Of a DNA stretch of 64,000 bases, positions 21,856 to 32,842 are shown piece after piece (position 1 is the first letter of the stretch; every line of letters starts with the position of its first letter). Below the pieces are notes generated by a model. It saw nothing but the letters and a program-made list of their open reading frames with translations, searched no databases and was not told the origin of the DNA. The stretch is from Trichosporon coremiiforme. Its lineage: Eukaryota; Basidiomycota; Tremellomycetes; Trichosporonales; Trichosporonaceae. The translations under genes and the position numbers were made by a program. The DNA is taken from assembly GCA_039545355.1 (NCBI GenBank), contig BCJJ01000019.1, positions 742,076-806,075 of the forward strand. Direction: 5' to 3'.

Positions 21856-24800
21856 ACCTTCTTCTGGGGCTCGTTTGGGTGTTAGGAGTGTTGGACGAGT
21901 CGTGGAATGAGGTTGGGATGGATGAGGAGCAATGGTGATGTGTAGGGGTTGGTGGCGGGTGGGGGTATGAGGTCGAGGCGCGATGAGTGGCGAGGAAGGC
22001 ACAATCCTGCCGTTCATCTGGGAGTCTGGCGTGATGAGCGGAAGCGACGGCTGGGTACAACGCCGACGGAGACGGCTATGAGGAGAAGGCGGCCGCTGCA
22101 GTAAAACGGTGCGCAACGGGCGGATACGAAGACCTGTCTCCTTGCTTCCAGAACTACAGCGTCAAGGCTGTGCTGAAGCGCCCACACGTGCCCATGTGCC
22201 CATGTGCCAACGTGGGTTCGAGCCCAGAACAATGGAAGGCGGAACGACAATGAACGATTAGCGATGGCGGTGCTACTGCACAATCGAAAGCTTCTCCTCC
22301 CATTCTTCTGCTGTCAGTGCGGACCAGCGTTCGTGGTCATGAGACGTCGAGAAATGCCTCTTGGCTCGGGCGCAGGAGGCTGGATGGCAACAGCTGGTGC
22401 AGCCAATGACCCGTTATACTCGGCGACACCCAAGCCGAATGCCAAGACGATTGTCGAGTGCAGATGAACTGCGAGATACGAAGGAGGGCACGGAGGTGAC
22501 GGCGATGAGACAGCCGGGCGCACGGGACTCGTCGGGTGAGTGATCGGCGGGTGTCAGATGACCTGGCAGAGTCCAGGCGTTGATGATGGGCGTAGGAGAC
22601 GGAGCACATGTGGAGGAGCTCCAAATGGTCGCGATAAAAGTCGTGCTCCTGAAGTCATGTGTGCCAGGGGTTGAGACTGAGAGAATGGGGATGCGAGATG
22701 CAAGCGATGCGAACCTGGCTGCGGTTCTTTGAGTGCTCTGACGCATGTGAAGGTTGCCTCCCAAGGAGCGAGCTGGAACAAGGTCAGCATGAGCATTTAC
22801 CTCGAGCAAGTGAAGGGGAAGGGAGCCTAGGTTGGGAGCGGGTTTGAGAGGATTATTGCGACTGTCGACGATCGATGTGCCTCCATGCGTGGCCAGTGCC
22901 TCCTCAGCCGCAAGCCTCGACTCACCCACACGCAACGCCAGGTTCCAGCGGAAGGCTACAGCCCAGAGCAGCTCAACTATCTGATCCCCAAAGGACACGG
23001 GAGAGGCATACGAATAGGCTTTCGGCGGCTCGGCAGCTCAGTCAGAGTGGAGGTACGCACCCGAGAGGTACGATGAGGTATGAGGCACGTTCGCATATCT
23101 CCCCGCCTGCAGGCCTGTCCGCGAGCGTGGTCGCTATCGTGCTCGGATGCTCGGCTTGCGGTCTGGGTGACCGATACCGTGAGCTTACCGCACGTTGCAC
23201 ACCATCTGCGAAAAGCTCGCGCATGAAGAAGCTCTGCGCTGGAGAGGGAATCACGAGCCAGTCCGGGTGAATCGCGCGACGCTGAGAAAGACAAGATCTC
23301 GCGAAGATGACTCGGTCCGGTGCGACCGCATGCGATCAGTCACGCCATGCACCTTTGCATCGCTGTGCACCCATGGGCGCTTGGCAGAAACAGAGTCTGG
23401 CCCGAAACACATCTGACACTGCTCCATTCTGCCGAGATGATAAGTCGCGAAGCTTCATGGTGCCATGGCCAGTCAATGAAGCGGTCAGGACTGGAAGCTT
23501 GGAAGGACAAGAACGCGCTGGACGAACTCAAAATGCACATAAGTGGCCTCGCTGTCTGTCACTTCGGTTCGGCAGATGGTTGGTCAGTCGATGTGTTCGC
23601 AATAGAACGTGTCGCGTCCATATGTGAGCATGGGCACATGGGATGGACACCGCAGGCCACAGTGCGCGCAGTGGAGGCACCAGCGCCGTACCACGCGTAG
23701 CGCGTAGCATCGGTGAGACCTGTGCTAGCGATTCTCTGGCGAGCAGGAACCCGCAGCCTGTCGAATCGCCGTCTTTATATGTCTGGCCGTGTCTGGTGAC
23801 AAAGCTGCGGGCGCAAGCCAGGGGAGGGAATGGAGGAAGACACTCGAGTCGGAGAGAACGGCTGAAGCAAGACATCGGGCCGGTGCTAGACCGCGGATCC
23901 GGAGCACCGGGGATCCGTGTTAGAACAGGCGAGGAAGACGAGGAAGACGACCCGGCCGGTGCGGGGGAAAGAGGGAGCACAGCTGGCGCGGCGGCTTGAT
24001 TTGCGGACGCAGGCGAGCCGTCTCAACACGATGTACGTTCGAGACTAGCCCGCTGCGCCGGACGGCACTAGAAGGCACTAGACGATGCGCGCAGCCTGCA
24101 CCGTCAAGTCGGCATGGCTGTCCGCTGGCGTCGCTTGGATTGCGGCAACCGGCATGCGGCATCGGCCGTCGGGGGAATGTCCGGATGGCTCGGCGCACGT
24201 GGATGCATGCAGTCAGTAGCGACGCCGCAGCCAGGTCCGGTGCTTGGTCGCTGCGACGCTGGGCGCACTGGACACTTGCCATTTCCGTTATGGCTGACTG
24301 CGCCTGGCACGCTTGGCTCGGACCCTCGGATCCTCGGACGAGGGTGTTTCAGGTGGGAACACTGGGATGTTGGGACACTGGGACGCGACTGATCGCTGCG
24401 CGCGCAGTCGAGCCCGCTCGGCTGGCTGGGTGTGCGGGCGCAGTCTGCGATGCATGGGATGAAATGACTGCGACAAGCGATCGCTGCGGGCTGGGCTAGC
24501 GGTGAACTGCCTCGGATCAATGCGCGTACACCGCACATCGGGTACCGCGTAGCACCAGCCAACGAGAGACGTTGCCGGCGACGCGGTGCCCAAATGACAT
24601 CACCACCCTACTTTCGCACTGTTGCTGCGAGGGTCACCGAGGCGTAAGCAGAAGGTTCATGTTGACACGGTGTACAAGACCTCGATCTCACAGAGGCGAT
24701 GCCTTACACGCTGTGAGCTGGGAACTGTTGTGTCGGTGAAATGCAAAACATGAGTGAGGAGTGGGCCAATGAAGGCCAATGATGCGTGCTGAATGGGCGT

Positions 24801-26488
24801 AGCACGCCGCAAGCAAGCCACTGTAAACACCACGGACGTTGTGAGCTTGTGAGAAGACGTGCGCAGCCCTTCAATACCAGCCTTAACCACCATCGATCCC
24901 ACAGTAGGCGCACAAATACGCAGCGTGGAGTCAATTAATCGCAATAGGTAAGGCTCTAGGCTCTGTCGCATTCTGCTTCATTAGAAAGGGCGCGGCTGAG
25001 GCCCGAGGCTGTGTCGCCTGATCGGATGTAGCATGTCGCCATCTGCGACGCGCGAGACAATCAAGCACGACAGGTGAATGCAAAATGGGCCGCAAGGTCG
25101 CAATACTGTGGGCCTGGCCAGGATCGGTAGCGGTAATCGGGTCCGACACTTTGGGCTTCCGAGCTTGGCGCGCCTTCTGCGCCTCTCCCGGGCGAGGCCG
25201 GCTGCGAGGCGCGATGTCGCATCGGTGGGCAATGGGCAGCTCTGTGTGCTTGTGTGCATTACTGCGGGGGACGCCCTGCCACACCGTGCTCGAGTTTGAT
25301 ACCGGGCCAGAAGGGAGTGCTTCGGAGGCGTCAGCTGTCAGCCTGGGTCCGTGGCCTCTTCAGGCTCCCCAACCGTAGTGCGCAACATATACACAAGATA
25401 GCATTCCAACATAGAGTTTCCCTCGTGCACGTGGGGACCAGATTAAACACGCGCAAAGTAAGGCCCTTGCAGACCGCAGACGCCCGCAGACCGCAGGAAG
25501 CAACGGCAGGGCTCCCAGGGTCCCTGCCCCTGGGTGACCGTAGAAGGGTTGACAGGCGGCGCATGTTTGGTCCGTTCCTTGGGTGTGCTGCTCTTGTCTC
25601 CCCCCTGGGTGCAGGGTGGCTCCTGGATGCTTCGCCGCTTGACTACGGAGACGAACAGCCCCAGTTGACCGCGCCGCGATACCCCAGCCCAGCAGCCCTT
25701 ATGGCCCAGACTGAGACAGGGAGACGAGGCATGAGAAACTGCGAGCCAGACCAACGCATGCACGCGCTCCTGCCTCCTTTCGCCTGAAGCCTCGCGCCTG
25801 CGACTGACTGATCACAGATACGTGCGATCGTTCCTGATCCCTAGCTCACGCAACCCCGACAATCTCGACCTGCGCGGCCTGGGGTTACATGCCGCACCGG
25901 CCGAACCCCTACCCCGGTGCGCACCGGTGCACCGAATCTGCAACACTGCGACGCAGCGACGGTGCAACACCCTCGTTTGAGCATCCGCAGCAGCTCAAGG
26001 CTCGAATGATGATCCTTGGTCCCTGTCTGGCACAGCTGGCACGGCCGCTGCCTGCGTGCGTCACTCGCCTCGCTCTCGAGTCGTGCCCAGCGCGCGCCCA
26101 GCGTGTTCAGCCCCAGTCGCAGTCACGGAAGAAACATCGCAGCAGGCGAGGTACGAAGCACTGCGAGGCAGACCACGGCAACACGGCACGAGGGTCCACC
26201 TGCAACCTGCTTGCCGGGAGAGGCAGCACCCCCCATCTGTGAATGCTGCGGGGTTGCACCCGGTGCACCGCTGTGCCCAGCAGCCAGCAGCGCATCTCAG
26301 CGCATCGCGACGGTCCCAGGTCGCTCACTAAACAAGGACCACATCCCCAGCGACCACAGAGCACATATATAGCCAACTCGTCTCCCTTCCTCGTCTCAAC
26401 ATACCCTACACCACTTCCAAACCGCTTCGGTCATTTGCCCTCTTCACGAGAACTTCACCTTCGTCCGCTCCATCACACACTCTTTACA
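21856..26488. other. 4.6 kb with no recognisable gene upstream of the GPI-type protein
   Basis: No frame here shows a recognisable domain, and the longest frames (up to 177 codons) have random-looking composition. No transposon ends, tRNA or rRNA sequence were found. Short imperfect repeats occur, for example CCATGTGCC copies near 22190 and CAGACCGCAG near 25470. The last 130 bases contain a TATA box and CT-rich leader for the gene at 26489. The remainder may be a long regulatory region, an unrecognised non-coding RNA, or a fast-evolving spliced gene that cannot be detected by eye. Confidence 0.45.
26366..26371 (+). promoter_or_regulatory. Probable TATA box of the Ala/Gly/Ser-rich secreted protein gene
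   Basis: TATATA in the context CACATATATAGCC lies 118 bases before the ATG at 26489 and is followed by CT- and CA-rich leader sequence. A clear TATA element fits a strongly expressed, regulated cell-wall gene. Confidence 0.55.
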
Positions 26489-27338
26489 ATGAAGTTCACT
26501 GCCGTCACTGCTTTCGCGACTCGTGAGTCACCCTCCTTTGGCTTCCATCACTTTACGGCTGCTAACTTGTCCAGTCGCCGCTTTCGCCTACGCCCAGGAC
26601 CAGCAGGGAGGTGATGCTGCCGGCGGCGGCGCTGCTGCTCCCTCTGGTGCCGATGCCGGTGCTGGCGGTGCTGACTCTGGCGCTGGTGCCGGTGCCGATG
26701 CCGGTGCTGGCGGCGCTGACTCTGGCGCTAGCGCCTCTCCCTCCGCTGGTGCCTCTGATGCCGCCGGCACCGACTCCGCTACCGGTGCCGGTGCCTCTGG
26801 TGCCTCGGGCGCTGAAGGCTCCCAGGCTGGCGCCAACGGTGCCCAGGGCGGTGCCGCTCCCTCTGGCTCTGAGGGAGCTGCCGGCGCTGGCGCTAGCGGC
26901 GCTGGTGCTTCTGGCGCTGACGCCGGTGCTGGTGGTGCCAGCGCCACCTCTGGCGGTGCTGGCGGCGCCGCCGGTGCCTCTGACACTGGCGCTGCTGGTG
27001 CTGGTGCTTCTGGCTCTGGCGCTTCTGGTGTCGCTGGCGGGGCCGGTGGTGCTTCGGGTTCCTCTGGCGCTGGCGGTGCCGCCGGTGCTGTCCCCACTTC
27101 TGGCGGCAACGCCGCTACCTCTGGCGCTGGCGCTGGCTCTGGCGCTGCCACCTCTGGGGGCAACGCTCTCTCCTCCGCCTCCTCCAAGGCTGGCAGCGCT
27201 ACTGGCTCCAAGACCTCTGGCGCCGGTGCCTCTGGCTCGGCCGCTGCTGGCGGTGGCTCTGGCGCCTCCGCCATCGCCGTCTCGGGCGCCTCGGTCGCTG
27301 CCGCCGTCATCGCCGCCGTCGGTATCTCCGCCTTCTAA
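26489..27338 (+). CDS. Secreted Ala/Gly/Ser-rich protein, probably GPI-anchored cell-wall protein
   Basis: Two exons, 26489-26522 and 26575-27338, 265 residues; the 52-nt intron has GTGAGT, GCTAAC and CCAG. The N-terminus MKFTAVTAFATLAAFAYAQ is a signal peptide interrupted by the intron. The mature part, from DQQGGDAAGG to about residue 240, is almost only Gly, Ala and Ser with scattered Thr, Pro and Asp (ADAGAGGADSGAG-type units) and no fold signature. The C-terminus is a small-residue stretch followed by a hydrophobic tail (VAAAVIAAVGISAF) with no basic cytosolic end, the pattern of a GPI-anchor signal. Such proteins are usually linked to the plasma membrane or wall and may be O-mannosylated on Ser/Thr. 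Because GCN and GGN codons dominate, three other frames are also open here; the signal peptide and GPI tail identify the real frame. Confidence 0.85.
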
Positions 27339-28120
27339 GCAAGCCAACGCTGTGCATACGTTTCCGTTGTTCGCTTTCGGTACATTCCCCCAGTCAACCT
27401 AGACCCCCTATCCCCGAGCACCTTATTAGGCTCACCACGCAAACCGATTAGACTTTAGTTCGCAACGTTTATACTTATGATCATTCAATGAAGCGTTGTC
27501 TGTTTAGATCCCCAATCTCGCTGCAGCTGCATTCGTCTGACTAACGAGCCGATCAAGCGCCAAGCGATGAACGTGGAAGGTCGAAGACGTGATCGGCTGG
27601 GATCTGCGCATCGGTCTGAGAAAGCGAGACGTGTGAACGTCGATTGCGGAGCCACGTTGCGCAGCTCGGCGAGGCAAAAATAAACACCGAGGCTGCAGCA
27701 CGTAGCGTGCATGACTCTGCGCAGTGCGAGCGAAGCCCACGCACTACGATCGCAAGCACGTAGTTCGTTCTAGTTCTAGCTGGTGTTTGTGAAGAGCGAC
27801 AAGTCAAACGGCGTTCTGGCGGGAGTAATCTCGGACTTCAAGCAGATATCCGGCTAAGGGTCAGGGACGGAGCCGGAAATCGTGGCTGTAAAAGACACAA
27901 GTGGATGCGGTGTCCACGGCGATCTGCGCGCGGCCCGCAGTACACGCTACGCGCGGCAGTCATGCGACTGACACTACACCATTCTGCCTCCCATCGCTCG
28001 ATTGACCCATCTCACGACTCTAACGACTAGTAGCTGGCCAACCTCGACACAAGCCCCCCCCCCAACTTGACACGCTCAACTCCGACGATCCCTCCCCTGG
28101 CGCCGCGAGCACAGACCACG
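27339..28120. other. Intergenic 0.8 kb before the GT34 gene
   Basis: No gene seen. A C10 run at about 28055-28064 lies roughly 60 bases before the glycosyltransferase ATG. The first 150 bases after 27338 are AT-richer and presumably the 3' end of the preceding transcript. Confidence 0.45.
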
Positions 28121-29281
28121 ATGTCGCTGTCGGGCAAGTTCAGCCTGGACCACCTGGAGAAGTCTTCCCCGTCCTCCTCTCGCCGCTCCTGCAATATGCT
28201 CCGATCACGACGACGGCTGTTACTGTGGATTGTGGGGCTCATTGTCTCGATCGTGCTGCTCTCACGGACAGCATATGTCGTCGCAAACCGGCGCGCAGAC
28301 ACCCGGGCACTCGCCTCGCTCGAGAAGGCCATGACTTCGCTCGAACACCAAGAATCGCCCCTCTCACTCGAAGGAAACAGGAAGATTCTCATCGTGCAGC
28401 ACGTCCGGGGGAAGCGCATCGACAAGGCGAGCGATCTCAGCCACAAGTTCTACGCCAAGGCGTGGGGATACCGGCACAAGACGACCGGCGGAAACTACTG
28501 CGGCAGGAACGTTCACGGAAGCTTCAACAAGCAGTTCGTGCTGAGGGACGCCATGCGCGAGGAGCTCAAACACAAGACGGCCGACTGGATCCTGTAGGTA
28601 CGACACTGTGATCGGAGCTGACCTGGCAGGTATACCGATGCGGACACGATCGTATCGGACCCGTCTGTGGCAATCCACGTCCTTCTGCCACCGGAGGATA
28701 CGACGCCTGAGCCGCTGCTTCTCGGCTCGCAGGATCACAATGGCTTCAACGCAGGCGTGTTCCTCATCCGCGTGCACCCGACGATGCTGCAGTATCTGGA
28801 GGACCTGATCAGCGACACGAAGCTGCCGGGCAAGCTGAGCGACCAGCACTACATGGGTCTCCGCCTGCGGACGCAGCCAAAGTACTCAGACCACTTCTAC
28901 GAAATCCCCAAGCAATGGCTGAACGCGTACTGGATCGACGAGCTTGGCCGCAAGCCGTGGCGCCCGATGCTGCACGTGCACCTCGTCAACTGGCTCTCGG
29001 AGAGCGTCTCGTGGCGGCCCATGATCCGCCAGGCCATCCGCATCTCGAAGGACGCAAAGGAGGCGTACTCCAAGTCGTACAACGTGAACGGCAACGTGCC
29101 CAACAGCATCTTCGGGTTCGAGCTCCTGCCCCAGTACGCCATGACTAGCGTCAGCGCGAAGAAGTGGTGGAAACAGGCTCAGAACGGCGTCAGGAAGATG
29201 AGGTTCCTCGACGAGAATGGAGAGGGCTCTAGGATCGACGGAGACCAGTACAACGAGGACAGGAGGTACATCGTCTGGTGA
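28121..29281 (+). CDS. Golgi glycosyltransferase of the GMA12/MNN10 family (GT34)
   Basis: Exons 28121-28593 and 28630-29281, 374 residues. The intron is only 36 nt (GTAGGT ... GAGCTGACCTGGCAG); splicing joins ADWIL to YTDADTIVSD, restoring the family's metal- and nucleotide-sugar-binding DxD region, whereas unspliced reading stops at TAG. A type II signal anchor lies at residues 31-52 (LLLWIVGLIVSIVLLSRTAYVV) after a basic cytosolic N-terminus. Further family signatures: HGSFNK region, GSQDHNGFNAGVFLIR, LSDQHYM and MLHVHLVNW. GT34 fungal enzymes are alpha-1,2-galactosyl- or alpha-1,6-mannosyl-transferases that build glycoprotein outer chains in the Golgi lumen. Donor and linkage cannot be read from sequence. 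Upstream ATGs in frame are absent, so 28121 is the best start. Confidence 0.92.
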
Positions 29282-29616
29282 GGAACAGACCTTTGATAGC
29301 AACAGCCAGTGCCGAACGCCCGCCAGGAGGCGTATGCTCAAGCACCGTGGCTGCTACCTAAAATCGTTGTACAATTAGTATCAACCACGCATTGTAGATA
29401 CCCCATGGACTGTGGTTTCCCCGACAAGCATTGCTACATGCATGCTCACCTTTAGTGTTGCATGAGGGGAGTCTCTGCTGCACACGAACGTTTGCCGCAG
29501 ATTGCCATGGGTGGTGACGACACTTTGCTTCCGTCCGGCCGCGACCTCCACGACACAGCGCGGCGAGGTTAGTGACGCGTGCCAACATTGAGCAGTCCAA
29601 AACCACCACAACAACC
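29282..29616. other. Intergenic between the GT34 gene and OST3
   Basis: 335 bases; no gene seen. It contains the 3' end of the GT34 transcript and the OST3 promoter. Confidence 0.45.
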
Positions 29617-30635
29617 ATGCGTCTGTCCTCTCTGCTCGGACTCGCAGGCGCGCTGCTCCCGGCAGCGCTCGCCGCCAACCCGGGACGGGAACACTGGGCG
29701 GGGCTTGCCGCCAAGTCGAAGAACGGCATCATCGCCCTCGACTCGGAGAGCTACGAGGACATTCTGAGCGGAGACCGCGACTACGGCGTGCTCGTCGAGC
29801 TGACGGCGCTGCCGGCGCAGTACAAGTGCAACCCGTGCCACGAGTTTGAGCCCGTGTACCAGGAGCTCGCGAAGAGCTGGCAGCGCGCGCCCAAGGACGC
29901 CCGGGATCACTATTTCATCGCCCAGCTCGACTTCTCCGACGGACAGGCGGTGTACCAGAAGCTCCAGCTCAACACCGCCCCGACCGTCTTCTACCACCCG
30001 CCCAACAAGGGCGAGCGCGCTAGCAAGGACCGCAAGCAGTATGACCTGAACCGCGCGTGAGTATTGCGATCATGCTGCTCGTATGTGAGTTGTTCAGCTA
30101 ACCCTGCAGCGGCCTTGGCCTTCCTAACCTCCACTCGTTCGTCAAGTCGACGACGCCGGTGTCGTTCGAGATCTACCGCCCGATGTCTCCATGGCCGTTC
30201 ATCATCACGCCCTTCCTGATCGGAGCGGCTGGCTACATGCTGTACGCTACGAGCGACTTCTGGATCCCTGTCGCGCAATCGCGCATCTTCTGGGGCGTGC
30301 TCAGCATCATCGCCGTCACGATCTGGACCTCGGGCTACATGTGGAACCGCATCAAGGGCGCGCCGTACGTGACCGCCGGACAGAACGGGCAGGTCAACTG
30401 GATCGCTCAAGGCTACGGCAACCAGTATGGTCTCGAGACGCAGGTCGTCGCGGTGCTGTACGCGTCTCTCGCTGGCGCCGTCGTCATCCTCACCACGCTC
30501 ATTCCCGCCCAGGCCAACACGAACAAGCAGCGCGTCGGCGTCCTCCTCTGGGTCGCGCTCATCGTCGTCCTGTACTCATTCCTCATCCGCCTGTTCAAGA
30601 TCAAGAACGGCGGTTACCCCTTCGGCCTTTTCTAA
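29617..30635 (+). CDS. OST3: Oligosaccharyltransferase subunit OST3/OST6 family
   Basis: Exons 29617-30056 and 30110-30635, 321 residues. The 53-nt intron (GTGAGT, GCTAAC, GCAG) restores DLNRA-GLGLPNLHSFV. The N-terminus MRLSSLLGLAGALLPAALAA is a signal peptide. Residues 25-150 form the lumenal thioredoxin-like domain with the redox motif CNPC, which in this family holds substrate proteins by mixed disulfides to help glycosylation of nearby Asn sites. Four C-terminal membrane spans follow (IITPFLIGAAGYMLYA, FWGVLSIIAVTIW, VVAVLYASLAGAVVILTT and LLWVALIVVLYSFLI), and the end KIKNGGYPFGLF is typical of the family. It acts in the ER oligosaccharyltransferase complex together with Ost1, also encoded in this window. 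OST3 versus OST6 is not decided by sequence; most basidiomycetes carry one gene. Confidence 0.96.
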
Positions 30636-30763
30636 GCTACAGAGCCGCCGACATTGTGTTAGACGTAGCAAAAGCGCACCTCGCGCTGTTATAGATCAGT
30701 ATGCATTGCTGAATGATATCCTGGACTGGTGTATGATACATGAATGTCTGCTGTCTTAGTGCT

Positions 30764-31273
30764 CTAAGCCTCCTCGCGCTCCTTCGCCGCCTTCGCCTCA
30801 GTCTTGAAACCGTAGTAGTCACCGATGCGGCGCGTCGCGTACTCGAGAAGCTCGCGGTCGTGTTTTCCTTCGGGAGGTGACTGCGGCGTGTGTTTGGTGT
30901 CGACATCGAAGACCATCTCGGGCACGCCGTGCGTCAGGAGTTCGCCGTGGTCCTCGTTGACCTCGACCTCATGCACGAGGTCCATGAGGCCGACGAGCTC
31001 ATTCAGCTCCTCGAGAAGCTTCGACTCCTCTTTCGATCCGGCTGGCGGCGGGTTAAGCGCGGCAAGGTTGTGCAGACGCTCGAGGTCAGCGCGCGAGAGC
31101 GACGACGGCGGGATGGACAGAATCGGAGGGTCGAGAGGGGTGACAGGCTGCTGGAGCTCGGTGAGCGGCACGTTCGGACGGAGAGGGTGGTCGGACGATT
31201 CCTGGGAGTAGAACCGCGTCGTATGCGGCACCCGGAGTGTACGCAAGGCGCGCAGTGCTCGTGGCCGGAGCAT
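30764..31273 (-). CDS. gatC: Mitochondrial glutamyl-tRNA(Gln) amidotransferase subunit C (GatC-like)
   Basis: One exon of 169 residues, minus strand. The chosen ATG (31273) gives a basic presequence MLRPRALRALRTLRVPHTTRFYS typical of mitochondrial import; the frame continues upstream but without a better start. GatC features are SLSRADLERLHNLAALNPP followed by a conserved helix, LLEELNELVGLMDLVHEVE, and a C-terminal region on belt formation. GatC stabilises the GatA/GatB enzyme that amidates misacylated Glu-tRNA(Gln) in mitochondria. The gene shares a 195-bp intergenic region with the divergent mitochondrial ribosomal protein uS11m gene, so the two are probably co-expressed. The family call is fairly secure; the C-terminus is longer than in bacterial GatC (about 95 residues). 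Confidence 0.82.
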   Translation of the reverse strand: MLRPRALRALRTLRVPHTTRFYSQESSDHPLRPNVPLTELQQPVTPLDPPILSIPPSSLSRADLERLHNLAALNPPPAGSKEESKLLEELNELVGLMDLVHEVEVNEDHGELLTHGVPEMVFDVDTKHTPQSPPEGKHDRELLEYATRRIGDYYGFKTEAKAAKEREEA

Positions 31274-31468
31274 GCTTGTCGACTTGGTTGATAGCAAAGT
31301 AATGACCGCATTACATTCGAGAGTCGAGAGTAAGTGGGAGACCTCCACCGGCCGGCGGAGTTCGGGTGCCACACCCGCCGCCTGGTCGGGAAAAAAGTCG
31401 CTCGCTGGCGTCTCCCTGGCGGGCTTGGAAAGTCGCCCCGACATCTTTCCTCATCACCCATCGCCTCC
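31274..31468. promoter_or_regulatory. Divergent promoter of the GatC-like and uS11m genes
   Basis: Only 195 bp separate the two start codons, so the control elements must be shared or overlapping. No TATA box is visible. Both products act in mitochondrial translation. Confidence 0.65.
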
Positions 31469-32244
31469 ATGAACCGCCTCCAGCCGCTTCTCCGTGCGTC
31501 GCAGCACGCGACGTCGTCGCGCGTGACGCTTGACGCTCTCGCGTCTCTGTCCGCGCGCTCGTTCGCGACGTCTGCGCCCGCCCAGGCCGGGCCGCGCCGC
31601 AAGCCCGCCGAGGTCGAGGTCCCCCCTCTCCGCTGGATGCCCGAGTCGCCCGAGCCGTACCGCAACTCGAACGGCCTCGCCGATCGCGCACCGACGCACA
31701 CCCTCACCATCGCCTGCTCCGCGAACAACTGCATCCTCACCTTCACCGACCGCATGGGCCCGCTCGTCCCCAACACGTTTGCGGGACAGGGAAAGAAGTT
31801 CAAGGGTGCCCAGCGAGGAACATATGAGGCCGCGCATCAGGCTACGGTTCGCATGATTGATCAGATTAAGAACGTTGCGGAGGAGTTCAGGCAACGCCAG
31901 GAGAAGAACCCGGAGGGTGAGTACAAGCGGAAAAGACTACGGGAGCTCGGCGGGGGCGCTGAAGAGGCACTCGTATTGGCCAGCCGTCTCGCACCAGAGC
32001 TCCCGGACTTCGCCCGTCTCGGACACCGCTACATTATAACAGGGCAACAGCTGATAATGCAGATGTTGAACGCATGTACATTCGTGTCGCGTTCAAGGGC
32101 CTGTGGGGTTACTCTCGTGACGCTGCCGCGACTGCCATCGGCGGACCTGAGGGCGAGGACATTCGTAACCTTATCACTCGCATTGAGGACCGCACCCCCA
32201 TCAAGATTGGAGGAACTCGTGCGCGCAGGCCTAGGAGGGTGTAG
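31469..32244 (+). CDS. Mitochondrial small-subunit ribosomal protein uS11m
   Basis: Exons 31469-31916 and 32063-32244, 209 residues. A 146-nt intron (GTGAGT ... CTGATAATGCAG) restores EKNPEG-DVERMYIRVAFKG. The N-terminus MNRLQPLLRASQHATSSR is an import presequence. The S11 fold follows: HTLTIACSANNCILTFTD, QRGTYEAAHQATVRMID and, in exon 2, VAFKGLWGYSRDAAATAI and IEDRTPIKIGGTRARRPRRV, the basic end that contacts rRNA and mRNA near the E site. It belongs to the mitochondrial ribosome. The fungal protein has an insertion after the Ala/Gln helix, at the splice site, as is usual in mitochondrial forms. Confidence 0.93.
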
Positions 32245-32842
32245 AAGTTTAGCAAGGTGAGTTTCAATGGAGAGCTTCAACTTCTTGGGACGCAGCTGAC
32301 ATCAGATTAACAATTGTATGCATTTGGTCAACGACTCGCAAAATCGATCAAGCAACTCGAGCATGAGGTTACTGACGCACTCTGTACATTACGACGGTCC
32401 ACGAACCGTCGGCACTTTCGAAGCCCCTCGCTCTGCATTCCTCCAGGCCGGGGGGTCAAAAAGTCGCCAAAAGAAAGCCAACCCGACGCCCCCACAAGAT
32501 GGGGACGCGGGTCCTCTTTTATTCCTTGTTTGTCCAACTTCCACATGACAGCTGAGGTATGCTTAGAGGAGACATTCATAGCCCATCTTGCATGCATTTG
32601 CACTTGTTCTGCCCTCTTCGTTGCCGGTATGCATCACGCTCTGCTCCCCGATTCCTGTAAACAGCTGCACTCGAGATGAAATCCAGGCACAGGCGGACGG
32701 GCAGCCACCGCTGTAACGCCGAAACCCCGGGCCATTGGGACGGCAGGCATTGCACCCTGCCTGACCGCTCGCGCTGGGTGGTGAGACGTACTCAGTGAGC
32801 TACGAAGCCTCGACACCGAGCTACGGCACAACACACACCACC
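32245..32842. other. Intergenic between uS11m and the complex I subunit
   Basis: 598 bases; no supportable gene. A GGTGAGT donor-like site just after the uS11m stop (32257) might mark a 3' untranslated intron. Confidence 0.45.

Noticed and set aside
22185..22230. GGGTTCGAGCCCA resembling a tRNA T arm
   Set aside because: No acceptor, D or anticodon stems can be formed around it and no oligo-T follows.
26562..27402. Three further long open frames overlapping the Ala/Gly/Ser-rich gene
   Set aside because: They arise from the GCN/GGN/TCN codon composition and lack the signal peptide, intron and GPI tail seen in the annotated frame.
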